Positions 33,159-41,479 of a DNA stretch of 64,000 nt are shown here, piece by piece; position 1 is the first letter of the stretch, and each line of letters begins with the position of its first letter. The stretch covers positions 31,301-95,300 of the forward strand of contig NZ_VDUZ01000038.1 in the NCBI RefSeq assembly GCF_008039615.1, read 5' to 3'. The translations under genes and the position numbers were made by a program. The stretch comes from Vineibacter terrae. GTDB lineage: Bacteria; Pseudomonadota; Alphaproteobacteria; Reyranellales; Reyranellaceae. The notes below the pieces were generated by a model, which searched no databases, was not told the DNA's origin, and saw only the letters and a program-made list of their open reading frames with translations.

Positions 33159-34955
33159 ATGGTGGCTGGGCGCGAGTCGGATCAAGCGCCTGATTTTCGC
33201 GCGTTGTTCGAAGCGGCTCCGGGCCTGTATCTGATCGTGCGTCCTGACCTCACGATCGCGGCGGTCAGCGACGCCTATCTTGCCGCCACCAGGACGCGGC
33301 GTGCCGACATCCTGGGCCGCGGCATCTTCGAGGTGTTCCCGGATAATCCGGATGATCCCAAGGCTACGGGCGTCAGCAACCTGAAGGCCTCGCTGTTGCG
33401 CGCCATCGAGCATGGCGTGCCTGACACCATGGCGGTGCAGAAATTTGACGTGCGCCGCCCGGCATCGGAAGGCGGCGGCTACGAGGAACGTTACTGGAGC
33501 CCGGTCAACACGCCGGTGCGGGACGGCGCCGGCAATGTCGCCTGGGTTATCCACCGGGTCGAAGATGTGACGGATTTCATCCGGCTGCAGCGACAGGGCC
33601 GCGCCCAGGCGCGGCGCGCGCAGGGCCTGCTGGAGCGGGTCGATCGCATGGCGGTGGATGTCCTGCATCGCGCGCAGCAGCTGCAGGAAACCAACCGGGC
33701 GCTGCGGCAGAGCGAGGAGCGGCTGCGCCAGCTCAACGAGACCCTGGAGCAGCGGGTGCTCGAGCGCACGCGGCAGCTCGAGGCCGAGGTGCGCAACCGC
33801 GAGCGCGCGCAGGAGGCGTTTCGCGAGACGCAGAAGCTCGAGGCGATCGGCCGGCTGGCCGGCGGCGTGGCGCACGATTTCAACAATCTGCTGACCGTGA
33901 TCCACGGCAGCGCCGAGCTGCTGCTGGACAGCATCACGTCGCCGGACGACGTGCAGAGCCTCAAGACGATCGAGCGCGCGGCCGAGCGGGGCGCGCGGCT
34001 CACCCGCCAGCTCCTGGCGTTCTCGCGCCAGCAGGCGCTGCGCCCGGAGCGCATCGATCTGCGCTCCAAGGCCCAGGACATCACGGAGCTGCTGCAGCGC
34101 TCGCTGCGCGGCGATATCCGCATCGTCCTGGCGCTCGACGAGGAGTTGTGGCCGATCCAGTGCGATCTTGGCGAGCTGGAGCTCGCCTTGCTCAATCTCT
34201 GCGTCAATGCGCGCGATGCCATGCCCAGCGGCGGCCTCATCCGTATCGATGCCACGAACCTGGTGCTGCCGACGCCGGACCGGCCGGCCGACGCGCCGGC
34301 CGGCGATTTCGTGTCCCTGAACGTCACCGACACCGGCATCGGCATCGAGCCGGCGGTGCTGGCGCGCGTGTTCGAGCCGTTCTTCACCACCAAGGAGGTC
34401 GGCAAGGGCACCGGCATCGGGCTCAGCCAGGTGCATGGCTTCGCGCAGCAGGCCGGCGGCCGCGTCACCATCGAAAGCACGCCCGGACGCGGCACCACCG
34501 TCTCGCTGCTGCTGCCGCGCTCGACGGAGGAACCGGCCGCCGGCATCGCCGAGGCACGCCTGGAGTCGCTGCGCAGCACGGGCACGGTGCTGCTGGTCGA
34601 GGACGACGACGATGTCGCGGCCGTGACCACGGGCATGCTGCGCCTGATCGGCTATCAGACCCGGCACGCCCGCGACCCGCGCACGGCGCTGGCGCTGCTG
34701 CTGGGCGGGCAGCGCTTCGGCCTGGTGTTCTCCGACATCGTCATGCCGGGCGGGATGCCCGGCCTGGAGTTCGCGCGCAAGGTCCGGCAGCACTTCCCGC
34801 ATATCCCGATCCTGCTGACCAGCGGCTACAGCCACGCCGCGGCCGAGGTGGTCGAGGAAGGCTTCATCGTGCTGGCCAAGCCGTATCGCGCCGACACCCT
34901 GTCGGACGCCATCCGCCAGTGCCTGGCCAGCGAGCGGCACCAGCACAGCGCCTGA
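33159..34955 (+). CDS. soluble hybrid histidine kinase (PAS-HisKA-HATPase-REC)
   Basis: 598 residues, ATG after AGAGGATGTGCC. Domain order: N-terminal PAS (about 10-140: FRALFEAAPGLYLIVRPDLTIAAVSDAYLAAT), a coiled-coil linker (about 145-225), HisKA with His239 in GGVAHDFNNLL, and a HATPase with N, G1 and G2 boxes (NLCVNARDAM, VTDTGIGIEPAV, GKGTGIGLSQVHGF). The C-terminal receiver (about 465-590) has phospho-acceptor Asp526 in FSDIVMPGG and Lys in LAKPY. No membrane segment, so it senses a cytoplasmic signal through PAS. The HDFNN H-box and attached receiver recall CckA-type or CheY-like hybrid kinases. No phosphotransferase or output gene is adjacent, so partners must be elsewhere. Confidence 0.9.
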   Translation: MVAGRESDQAPDFRALFEAAPGLYLIVRPDLTIAAVSDAYLAATRTRRADILGRGIFEVFPDNPDDPKATGVSNLKASLLRAIEHGVPDTMAVQKFDVRRPASEGGGYEERYWSPVNTPVRDGAGNVAWVIHRVEDVTDFIRLQRQGRAQARRAQGLLERVDRMAVDVLHRAQQLQETNRALRQSEERLRQLNETLEQRVLERTRQLEAEVRNRERAQEAFRETQKLEAIGRLAGGVAHDFNNLLTVIHGSAELLLDSITSPDDVQSLKTIERAAERGARLTRQLLAFSRQQALRPERIDLRSKAQDITELLQRSLRGDIRIVLALDEELWPIQCDLGELELALLNLCVNARDAMPSGGLIRIDATNLVLPTPDRPADAPAGDFVSLNVTDTGIGIEPAVLARVFEPFFTTKEVGKGTGIGLSQVHGFAQQAGGRVTIESTPGRGTTVSLLLPRSTEEPAAGIAEARLESLRSTGTVLLVEDDDDVAAVTTGMLRLIGYQTRHARDPRTALALLLGGQRFGLVFSDIVMPGGMPGLEFARKVRQHFPHIPILLTSGYSHAAAEVVEEGFIVLAKPYRADTLSDAIRQCLASERHQHSA

Positions 34956-34976
34956 AGGCGGCAGGCACCACCTGGC

Positions 34977-35867
34977 TCAGCGCGCCGTCTTTCCCTCCAG
35001 CAGCGTGCGCTGCCGCGCGAAGGCCTGCGCCATGAAGTCGGTGACGGCGCGCACGCGCGCCGTGCGCCGCAGGTCCGGGTGCGTCAGGATCCAGAGCGCC
35101 GTTGGCGGGATATCGGGCGTGCCGATGCGGACCAGGCCAGCCGACAAGTCGCCGAGATAGCGGGGCAGGGCGGCGACCCCGAGCCCGGCCGCCGCCAGGT
35201 CGCGTAGCGCCAGCAGCGAGTCGGCGCGGGCGGCGATGGCGGCGTCCGGCAGGGTCTCGCGGATCCAGCGCCCCGTCGCCGTGCCCGCCAGACTGTCGTC
35301 CGGCGCCAGCCAGGCATGCGCGTGCCATCGCCTGGCCGGCACGGTCGACTGCTCGAGATAGGCCCGGCTGGCATAGACCGCGAAGCCGACGGTGGCGATG
35401 CGCCGGCCCACCAGGGTCGGCGGCGGGTCATCGGCCGGCCGGATCGCGACATCCGCGTCGCGCCGGGTGAGGTTGAGCATCAGGTTCGAGACCGCGACCT
35501 CGACGGTGATGCCGGGATGCGCCGCCCGGAAGGACGCCAGCATCGCCGGCAGCAATGAGGCCATCAGCGTATCGGTGGTGGTCACGCGCACTGTCCCCGA
35601 CAGCCGCAGGTCCTGCCCCGCCAGCCGGCGTTCCAGGCCGGTGACGGTGGTGTCGATCTCGCGGGCGGCGGCCAGCAGGGCCTCGCCGGCTTCGGTCGGC
35701 ACGTAGCCGGTCGGCAGCCGCTCGAACAGACGCAGGCCGGCATCGTCCTCGAACGCGGCGAGGCGGCGCAGCACGGTGGTGTGGTTGACGCCCAGCGTGC
35801 GCGCCGCTCCCGCCAGGGTGCCGGCGCTACCGACCGCCAGCACGTAGCGCAACCCGTCCCAGTCCAT
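34977..35867 (-). CDS. LysR-family transcriptional regulator
   Basis: 296 residues from the ATG at 35867. The N-terminal HTH region is MDWDGLRYVLAVGSAGTLAGAARTLGVNHTTVLRRLAAFED, followed by LFERLPTGYVPTEAGEALL. The effector domain includes LSGTVRVTTTDTLMASLLPAMLASF and TRRDADVAIRPADDPPPTLVGRRIATVGFAVYAS, characteristic of LysR regulators of the type that govern small oxidoreductase or efflux genes. It is divergent from the GST gene with 107 nt between starts. A 9-bp direct repeat in that gap is a possible binding site. Target control of the GST-SMR pair is inferred from position. Confidence 0.9.
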   Translation of the reverse strand: MDWDGLRYVLAVGSAGTLAGAARTLGVNHTTVLRRLAAFEDDAGLRLFERLPTGYVPTEAGEALLAAAREIDTTVTGLERRLAGQDLRLSGTVRVTTTDTLMASLLPAMLASFRAAHPGITVEVAVSNLMLNLTRRDADVAIRPADDPPPTLVGRRIATVGFAVYASRAYLEQSTVPARRWHAHAWLAPDDSLAGTATGRWIRETLPDAAIAARADSLLALRDLAAAGLGVAALPRYLGDLSAGLVRIGTPDIPPTALWILTHPDLRRTARVRAVTDFMAQAFARQRTLLEGKTAR

Positions 35868-35889
35868 CGCTTGGCCTGTGCGTTTGTGC

Positions 35890-35913
35890 AGAGGCAGACT
35901 GCATAGAGGCAGA
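35890..35913. promoter_or_regulatory. candidate LysR site, AGAGGCAGA direct repeat
   Basis: AGAGGCAGA occurs twice, 15 nt apart start to start, in the 107-nt gap between the divergent LysR and GST genes. The first copy is embedded in TGCAGAGGCAGACTGCA, whose TGCA ends form a small dyad. LysR proteins commonly bind such spaced sites near one helical turn and a half apart. Confidence 0.4.
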
Positions 35914-35974
35914 TAGCCGTGCAGGCAAGCACACCTCATCTGGGTGTCGCGACAACACCTGCCGAGGATCCGCG

Positions 35975-36610
35975 ATGACCCCGCTTCAGCTTCACACCTA
36001 CCAGACGCCCAACGGTCACAAGGCCGCGATCATGCTCGAGGAGACCGGCCTGCCGTACCGCGTGCATGTCGTCGACATCGAGGCGGGCGCGCAGCACCAC
36101 CCCGAGTTCCTGGCGCTCAACCCCAACAACAAGATCCCGGTGATCGTCGATCCGGATCGCGGACGCGTCGTCGTCGAGTCGGGCGCCATCCTGTTCTACC
36201 TGGCCGAACGCGCCGGCGTGCTGGTGCCGGCCTCCGAGGACGAGCGCCTGGCGACCCTGCAATGGACGTTGTTCCAGGCCGCCCATGTTGGTCCGAGCCT
36301 GGGCCAGCTCTGGAACTTCAAGATCTTCGCAACCGACAAGATCCCGACCGTGATCGAGCGTTTCGAGCGCGAGTCGCGACGGGTGCTCGGGGTTTTGAAC
36401 GGCGCACTGGCGGCGCGTTCGCACCTCGCCGGCAGCTATGGCATCGCCGACGTGATGACCTGGCCGTGGATTCATGCCGCCGTCACCAGGATCGGGCTGA
36501 CGCTCGATGCCGTCCCGCATCTGGCGCGCTGGCACGCCGAGGTGGCGGCGCGTCCGGCCGTGCAGCGGGGCATCGCGGTGCCGAGCCTGCAGCACGAGCA
36601 GGCGGCGTGA
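35975..36610 (+). CDS. glutathione S-transferase-like protein (YfcG/YghU type)
   Basis: 211 residues. The N-terminal thioredoxin fold reads LQLHTYQTPNGHKAAIMLEETGLPYRVHVVDIEAGAQHHPEFLALNPNNKIPVIVD, matching the Nu-class GST/disulfide-bond reductase group in which Thr-Pro-Asn near residues 11-13 replaces the usual Tyr or Ser. The cis-Pro (NKIPVI) and Glu-Ser (VVESGAI) glutathione-binding elements are intact. The C-terminal helical domain contains YGIADVMTWPWI. It probably reduces mixed disulfides or hydroperoxides with GSH in the cytoplasm. An SMR transporter gene starts 29 nt downstream, suggesting co-transcription. Confidence 0.88.
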   Translation: MTPLQLHTYQTPNGHKAAIMLEETGLPYRVHVVDIEAGAQHHPEFLALNPNNKIPVIVDPDRGRVVVESGAILFYLAERAGVLVPASEDERLATLQWTLFQAAHVGPSLGQLWNFKIFATDKIPTVIERFERESRRVLGVLNGALAARSHLAGSYGIADVMTWPWIHAAVTRIGLTLDAVPHLARWHAEVAARPAVQRGIAVPSLQHEQAA

Positions 36611-36639
36611 AGGGCCCGATTGAAAGTCGGGAGAAGGTC

Positions 36640-36969
36640 ATGTCGAACGCGTCGGCGTGGTTGTTCCTGGTCCTGTCCGGCATTGCCGACGTGGTGTGGG
36701 CGGTGGCGACGAAATACGCCGCCGGCTACACGCGGCTGGGCTGGACGCTGGTGTCGTTGGCGTCGCTGGCGGTGTTCCTCGGCCTGCTGACCCAGGCGCT
36801 GAAGGTCCTGCCGCTGGGCACGGCCTATGCCGTCTGGACCGGCATTGGCGCGGTCGGGTCAGTCGTCGCGGGCCTGCTGCTGTTCGGCGAGGCGATGAAC
36901 GCGGCGCGCCTGGCCGCGGTCGTCGTGATCGTCGGCGGCGTGGTTGCGCTCAAGGTGCTGCCGGCATGA
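36640..36969 (+). CDS. SMR-family transporter, Gdx/SugE-like, with Glu-to-Asp change
   Basis: 109 residues, four membrane helices, ATG after GGGAGAAGGTC. The sequence aligns throughout with Gdx/SugE guanidinium exporters: WAVATKYAAGYTRLG in place of WAVGLKYTHGFSRL, and LGTAYAVWTGIGAVG identical to the family hallmark. The essential membrane-embedded Glu of TM1 (AGLLEVVWA in E. coli SugE) is Asp17 here (SGIADVVWA). In EmrE the corresponding Asp variant keeps some activity with shifted pKa, so function may persist in altered form. It is likely co-transcribed with the GST gene. A guanidine riboswitch is not visible upstream. Confidence 0.88.
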   Translation: MSNASAWLFLVLSGIADVVWAVATKYAAGYTRLGWTLVSLASLAVFLGLLTQALKVLPLGTAYAVWTGIGAVGSVVAGLLLFGEAMNAARLAAVVVIVGGVVALKVLPA

Positions 36970-36984
36970 GGCGGGGGCAGGGGG

Positions 36985-37581
36985 CTACCACAGGATGAAC
37001 CCGACCGACGCCGCCAGGCTGACACCCATGACGATGTTGAAGATGCGCGCCGCCCGCGCGCTGCGCAGCAGCCGATGCATCAGCGCGCCGAAGGCCAGCC
37101 AGACGAGGCCGCAGGGCAGCGCCGCGGCGACGAACAGCAGCGCAAGCCAGCTCGCCTGCAACAGGGCGCTGTCGGCATTGCCGTGCAGATAGGCGCCCGC
37201 CGCGGCCGTGCTGACCAGCCAGGACTTGGGGTTGACCCATTGGAAGAGCGCGGCCTTCGTGAAGCCGGCCGGCTTCTTCTGCACGGCGGCCGAAGCCGCG
37301 CCGGCTGCCGCGATCGTCCACGCCATCCACAGCAGGAAGGCGGCGCCCAGCCAGTTCAGCACCTGCAGGATCGCGGCATGGCCCAGGATCACCTGTCCCA
37401 GCCCCAGCGCGACGCTGAAGATCAGCACCCCCATGCCCAGCGCGACGCCGGCCAGGCAGGGCAGGCCGCGCGGCACGCCGACCACGGCGCCGGTCGCCGC
37501 CAGCAGGACGTTGCTCGGGCCCGGCGTGATCGCCGCCACCAGGGAGAAGACCAGGAAGCCGATGGCTTGTTCAATGCTCAC
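36985..37581 (-). CDS. LysE family translocator (RhtB-like exporter)
   Basis: 198 residues with about six hydrophobic segments. The N-terminal SIEQAIGFLVFSLVAAITPGPSNVLLAATGAVVGVPRGLPCLAGVALG carries the TPGP motif that defines the LysE/RhtB superfamily. The second half has LNWLGAAFLLWMAWTIAA and FQWVNPKSWLVSTAAAGAY, the conserved NPK block. It would export amino acids or their analogues from the cytoplasm. It is convergent with the SMR gene (15 nt apart). Its start region faces the DUF1254 gene across a 282-nt gap. Confidence 0.9.
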   Translation of the reverse strand: MSIEQAIGFLVFSLVAAITPGPSNVLLAATGAVVGVPRGLPCLAGVALGMGVLIFSVALGLGQVILGHAAILQVLNWLGAAFLLWMAWTIAAAGAASAAVQKKPAGFTKAALFQWVNPKSWLVSTAAAGAYLHGNADSALLQASWLALLFVAAALPCGLVWLAFGALMHRLLRSARAARIFNIVMGVSLAASVGFILW

Positions 37582-37624
37582 GGCGCCACGCTAGTGCTGG
37601 AAATCGCAGGTCGCTGATGCATCC

Positions 37625-37650
37625 GTCATCCCGAGCGCCCCTTCGACCGA
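37625..37650. repeat. truncated half of the CATCCCGAG palindrome family
   Basis: CCGTCATCCCGAGCGCCCCT TCGACCG keeps only the left arm of the long variant and then breaks off into unrelated sequence (ATAGCCGGTATTAGGG). The rest of the 282-nt spacer before the DUF1254 gene shows no clear gene, although a weak 56-codon minus-strand frame exists. Confidence 0.5.
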
Positions 37651-37863
37651 TAGCCGGTATTAGGGTGCCCCGCTAAAGCGCGTCTTGGATGATCTTGCCC
37701 ATCGGCGCCGTAGCGCCCCGCGGCGCCGAACAAGGTTGACCGCGGCGACCTCTATTGGCGCCGAAGCCCGGCACACATCGACCGTCACCGCCGCGGTTCG
37801 GTTTTCGGATAGCTGAGCCGGGAGAGTCATGCGATCAGTGTGGCGCGGTCCCATCATGCAACC

Positions 37864-39198
37864 ATGGTGATGACGTTCGCTCGTAGCAGCCTGGCATGCG
37901 GTGTGGTCTTGTCCGCCGCCATGGGCTTCGCCGCCTGTGTCCAGGCGCAGCCCGCCACGCCGACGGACAAGGAGATCGTCGACGCCTATACCTACATGTA
38001 CGGCCGCTACCTGGTGCTGCAGCAGGAGCACCGGGACATCAACGTCAGGAAGGTCGGCTACAACAAGATCACCTACAATCCGGTGGGTTCAGCCACCGCC
38101 GCCAGCGCCAATCCCGATGTTGCCGACCTTGAGGCCTGGATCGCCGTCGACGTCGGCAACGCCGTGATCCTGAACGTGCCCCGGATCACGGGGCGCTACT
38201 ATACGGCGCAGCTTGTGGACGGCTGGGGCGAGGTCGTCGCCAACATCAACGACCGCACGTTCCCGGACCGTCCGTCCGGCGCGTTCGCTCTGGTGCTGAA
38301 AGGCGCACATCCCGTCGTGCCCGACGGCGCGGTCAGGATCGAGGTGCCGGCACCCAAGGTGAAGCTTCTGGCGCGCGTCGAGCTGAAGGGAACTCCCGAC
38401 AACGCGGTGCAGCTGCAGCGCCGGTTCACGCTCGACGTGCCGCCGGGGATCAAGAACGATCCGCCGCTCAGGATCCCGGCCTTCAGCGCCGCGGCGCCGA
38501 TCACGGCCGCGATCTTCGACAACGTGGCGGCGGCGCTGGCCACGTGTCCCGATCCGATGCCCCGGGCCGGCGCATACCAGGCGATGGCGCAAGCGGTGTC
38601 CGCCTACGTGAAGAGCGACACCGCCGCCCGCGCGCGGGTGGAAGACGTCGTGAGGAACCAGGCCATCCCGGCGTTGTCTCAAGGGGCCAAGGGCTTGGGC
38701 ATGCACAAGGGCGGCTGGTCGGTCACGTATGCCACCGGCCGCTTCGGCGACGACATCATGGCCCGCGCCATCGTCAACGCCGGTGGCACATGGCCCAACA
38801 TCGCCAGCGAGACCACCTCATTCGCCGGCCTGACCGACCGCGATCGGCTGCCGCTGCATGGCAGCCGGACCTACCTGATCCGATTTCCGAGGGAGGGGAA
38901 GCCCGAGGCGCAGGTCAACGCCTTCTGGGCCATGACGCTCTACAGCGGGCCGGACCATCAACTCGTGTCCAACGCGCTGCAGCGATACGGCCTGAGCAGC
39001 CACTCCGACATGAAGCTGAATACCGACGGCTCCCTCAACCTGTGGCTGGCCCCGACGCAGCCCAGGGGGATCGCGGAGAGCAACTGGCTGCCCACGCCGG
39101 CGGGCAGGCCTTTCGCGCTGGATCTGCGGATGTATGTGCCCAGGCCCGATGTGCTCGATGGCACGTGGTTCCCCGCGCCCGTCCAGCGCGTCCACTGA
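37864..39198 (+). CDS. exported DUF1254/DUF1214 domain protein
   Basis: 444 residues from the ATG at 37864 (ATGGTGATG, so a start two codons later is possible; neither has a strong SD). The signal peptide is MTFARSSLACGVVLSAAMGFAACVQA. The DUF1254 domain spans about 35-180 (AYTYMYGRYLVLQQE, DVGNAVILNVPRITGRYYTAQLVDGWGEVVANI) and the C-terminal DUF1214 domain about 345-440 (AFWAMTLYSGPDHQLVSNALQRYGLSS, SLNLWLAPTQPRG, SNWLPTPAGRPFALDLRMYVPR). Such two-domain proteins are periplasmic and widespread in proteobacteria; their biochemical role is not settled. No partner gene is evident nearby. Confidence 0.88.
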   Translation: MVMTFARSSLACGVVLSAAMGFAACVQAQPATPTDKEIVDAYTYMYGRYLVLQQEHRDINVRKVGYNKITYNPVGSATAASANPDVADLEAWIAVDVGNAVILNVPRITGRYYTAQLVDGWGEVVANINDRTFPDRPSGAFALVLKGAHPVVPDGAVRIEVPAPKVKLLARVELKGTPDNAVQLQRRFTLDVPPGIKNDPPLRIPAFSAAAPITAAIFDNVAAALATCPDPMPRAGAYQAMAQAVSAYVKSDTAARARVEDVVRNQAIPALSQGAKGLGMHKGGWSVTYATGRFGDDIMARAIVNAGGTWPNIASETTSFAGLTDRDRLPLHGSRTYLIRFPREGKPEAQVNAFWAMTLYSGPDHQLVSNALQRYGLSSHSDMKLNTDGSLNLWLAPTQPRGIAESNWLPTPAGRPFALDLRMYVPRPDVLDGTWFPAPVQRVH

Positions 39199-39342
39199 GC
39201 CTTCGCCACTCGCTGGCAGGACGTCTCGGTGCGCGCCTTGCGAAGAGCTGGCTGCCGGCACCTGGGGAGGGATGGTCTTGGTCAGTGGTTCGGATTTCGC
39301 GTAGTCCTCGTCGATCGTTGTGCGATCCCGGCCACAAAAATC

Positions 39343-39371
39343 TTGTTCTTTTATGGAGAATAGTGTATTGA
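39343..39371 (+). promoter_or_regulatory. weak sigma-70-like promoter in AT-rich spacer
   Basis: TTGTTC, 17 nt, then TATTGA, in a locally AT-rich stretch of the long gap between the DUF1254 gene and yajQ. It points toward yajQ, but its distance from that start is about 450 nt, so it may be fortuitous. Confidence 0.25.
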
Positions 39372-39561
39372 TTCGGCTTTCGGCGTCGGGGCCCTTCAGG
39401 CGCTTTTGTGGGTTCCATAGTCAGGGGCAAGGCCGCCGCCGGACCGAACGGGCGCTGCGTCGTTGCCTTCGTCTGGCAACGCCACCACTTCCACCATCAT
39501 CGGGCTGACGCATGACCTCTGCTGTCCTCACCCTGCGCCCATCCGGCATTCGGTCCTCAGG

Positions 39562-39660
39562 GTTTCCAGTAATTTCCGGTAGTTTTCCAGTACTTGAGTA
39601 ACGGCAACTAACATGTTGAAAGAAAACTATAAGTAATTTTTCCAGTATTTCCGGTACGGA
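39562..39660. repeat. AT-rich patch with repeated TTTCCAGTA words
   Basis: TTTCCAGTAATTTCCGGTA (39562), TTTTCCAGTACTTG (39582) and TTTTTCCAGTATTTCCGGTA (39637) repeat the same word within 100 nt. Between them the sequence is unusually AT-rich (GTTGAAAGAAAACTATAAGT) for this genome. The remainder of the 625-nt gap (39199-39823) holds no recognisable gene except a truncated CATCCCGAG-family end (TCGCTGCGCCCGGGATGACA) at about 39738-39759. Confidence 0.55.
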
Positions 39661-39823
39661 TTCGAAATCAATGGCCCGATCAGAGGTGCGCCGCTCGCCT
39701 GCGACCCCGGCCGCCGCCGCGACGGCGCCCTGGATCGCTCGCTGCGCCCGGGATGACAGGCGTATCAGCGACCAGCGATTCCAGGTACTAGGATCGGGAC
39801 GTTCCGCGTTGAGAGAGCTGGCC

Positions 39824-40309
39824 ATGCCGTCGTTCGACATCGTCTCCAAGACCGACCTCGCCGAGGTCGACAACGCCCTCGACGGCGTGCGCCGCGAGAT
39901 CGGCACACGCTTCGATTTCAAGGGCAGCAAGGTGACCCTGGAGCACAAGGAGGCGGCCATCACCATCATTGCCGACGACGAGATGAAGCTGCGCCAGGTC
40001 CAGGAGCTGGTCCGCGGCTACTTCGTGCGGCGCAAGCTCGACCCCAAGGCGCTGGATTTCGCCGATTCCGAGCGCGCCTCGGGCAACACGGTCCGCCAGG
40101 TGGTCACGGTCAAGCAGGGCATCGACCGCGAGCTGGCCAAATCGGTCGTCAAGGCGGTGAAGGATTCCAAGCTCAAGGTCCAGACCGCGATCCAGGGGGA
40201 CGAGCTGCGGATCACCGGCAAGAAGAGGGACGACCTGCAGGCGGCGATGAATGTGGTGCGCGGCCTGGAAGTTGACCGGCCGGTCCAGTTCATCAATTTC
40301 CGTGATTAG
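39824..40309 (+). CDS. yajQ: YajQ family nucleotide/cyclic di-GMP-binding protein
   Basis: 161 residues, the standard length of the DUF520/YajQ family, from the ATG at 39824. A longer upstream frame adds non-conserved sequence and runs through repeat remnants, so it is rejected. It contains MPSFDIVSKTDLAEVDNALDGVRREIGTRFDFKGSK, ITIIADDEMKLRQVQELV, and VKDSKLKVQTAIQGDELRITGKKRDDLQAAM, all family hallmarks of two ferredoxin-like domains. YajQ proteins bind nucleic acids or c-di-GMP and influence virulence or translation in the studied cases. It stands alone here with repeats on both sides. Confidence 0.93.
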   Translation: MPSFDIVSKTDLAEVDNALDGVRREIGTRFDFKGSKVTLEHKEAAITIIADDEMKLRQVQELVRGYFVRRKLDPKALDFADSERASGNTVRQVVTVKQGIDRELAKSVVKAVKDSKLKVQTAIQGDELRITGKKRDDLQAAMNVVRGLEVDRPVQFINFRD

Positions 40310-40334
40310 CGCCGGTCATCCCAGGCGCCTCTCT

Positions 40335-40420
40335 GTCATCCCGAGCGTAGCGAGGGATCTCCTGCGGCAAGGCGCACGGTGCGCTATTCGCGGGAGATCC
40401 CTCGCCACGCTCGGGATGAC
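40335..40420. repeat. CATCCCGAG-family palindromic repeat
   Basis: A full copy between the convergent yajQ and SDR genes. The left arm has GAGCGTAGCGAGGG and the right arm CCCTCGCCACGCTCGGG, with different substitutions in each arm, so complementarity is reduced at those positions. Extra CTCGGGATGA and GGTCATCCCAGG fragments flank it. Confidence 0.8.
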
Positions 40421-40445
40421 AGTGAAACCGCTCGGGATGACGGAT

Positions 40446-41321
40446 CTATCCGCGCTTGGCCTTGTCGGTGGCGTTGGTCGACTGGATCGCGTCGCGGATC
40501 TTCTGCCAGTCTTCCTCGGTCTGGCTCAGCATGCCGGAGAAGGTGCCGCTGCCCATGATGCCGGCGGCGCCGTCGATGGCGATGACCTCGCCGTTGATGT
40601 ACTCGACCTCGTCGCACATCAGGAACGCCGCCATGTTGGCCAGCTCGGGATGGCGGCCGACCCGGCCCATCGGGTTGCGGTCCTTGTAGCGCGTGTTGTC
40701 GCCCATCGGATTGAGCCGCGCCCAGGCGCCCTCGGTCGGGAACGGTCCCGGCGCGATGGCGTTGAGGCGGATGCCGTAGCGTCCCCATTCGACGGCCAGG
40801 CTCTGGGTCATGACGGCGACGCCGGCCTTGGACATCGCCGACGGCACAACGAACGGGCTGCCGGTCCACACCCACGTGGTCAGGATGCTCAGCACGCTGG
40901 CCTTGCGGCCCTCGGCGATCCAGCGCTTGCCGCAGGCATGGGTCATATAGAACGTGCCGTGGAAGACGATGCCGGCGATGGCATCGAAGCCGCGCGGACT
41001 GAGATCCTTGGTCTGGGCGATGAAATTGCCGGCGGCGTTGTTGACCAGCCCGTCCAGCGGACCGACCTCGCGCCACACCGCGTCCACCATCTCCTCGACT
41101 GCCGAGGCCACCTTGATGTCACAGGTATAGGCATGCACCCGCCGCCCCGGATATTTCCCCATCAGCTCGTCCGCCGTCTGCTTCAGCACGGCGCCGCGGC
41201 GGCCGCAGATCACGGCGTCGGCGCCGAGCTCGACGAACTTATCGAGCATCGTCTTGCCCAGGCCGCTGCCGCCCCCGGTGACGAGGAACGTCTTGCCCTT
41301 GAACAGATCGGCCTTGAACAT
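40446..41321 (-). CDS. short-chain dehydrogenase/reductase, 2,4-dienoyl-CoA reductase-like
   Basis: 291 residues from the ATG at 41321 (AGGAAAAAC upstream). The Rossmann motif is VTGGGSGLGKTMLDKFVELGADAVICGRR, where Arg pairs favour NADPH. GLVNNAAGNFIAQTKDLSPRGFDAI follows, with NNAAGNF being a fingerprint of the decr/peroxisomal 2,4-dienoyl-CoA reductase branch. That branch uses Lys and Ser rather than the usual Tyr; TWVWTGSPFVVPSAMSKAGVAVMTQ also lacks the YxxxK Tyr. MGRVGRHPELANMAAFLMCDEVEYINGEVIAIDGA closes the fold. A role in beta-oxidation of unsaturated acyl-CoAs is likely. It stands alone, divergent from the cold-shock gene. Confidence 0.88.
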   Translation of the reverse strand: MFKADLFKGKTFLVTGGGSGLGKTMLDKFVELGADAVICGRRGAVLKQTADELMGKYPGRRVHAYTCDIKVASAVEEMVDAVWREVGPLDGLVNNAAGNFIAQTKDLSPRGFDAIAGIVFHGTFYMTHACGKRWIAEGRKASVLSILTTWVWTGSPFVVPSAMSKAGVAVMTQSLAVEWGRYGIRLNAIAPGPFPTEGAWARLNPMGDNTRYKDRNPMGRVGRHPELANMAAFLMCDEVEYINGEVIAIDGAAGIMGSGTFSGMLSQTEEDWQKIRDAIQSTNATDKAKRG

Positions 41322-41479
41322 GTTTTTCCTCCGGTTCACTGCGCATGTGTGTCGAAACCCTTTAGACAGGGCACTTCTTTTCGTCGAGAGCGTTGCCAAG
41401 TGAAATTGGGACTGTTCCCGCGCCGCGGATTCAGTGTTAGGGTTCTTCAGGGGACAAGAAGAAAGTGGGATCGGCGTGT

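Noticed and set aside
37660..37830. A 56-codon minus-strand frame starting MTLPAQ between lysE and the DUF1254 gene
   Set aside because: It overlaps a truncated repeat, lacks a clear SD and has an Arg-rich tail that looks non-coding.
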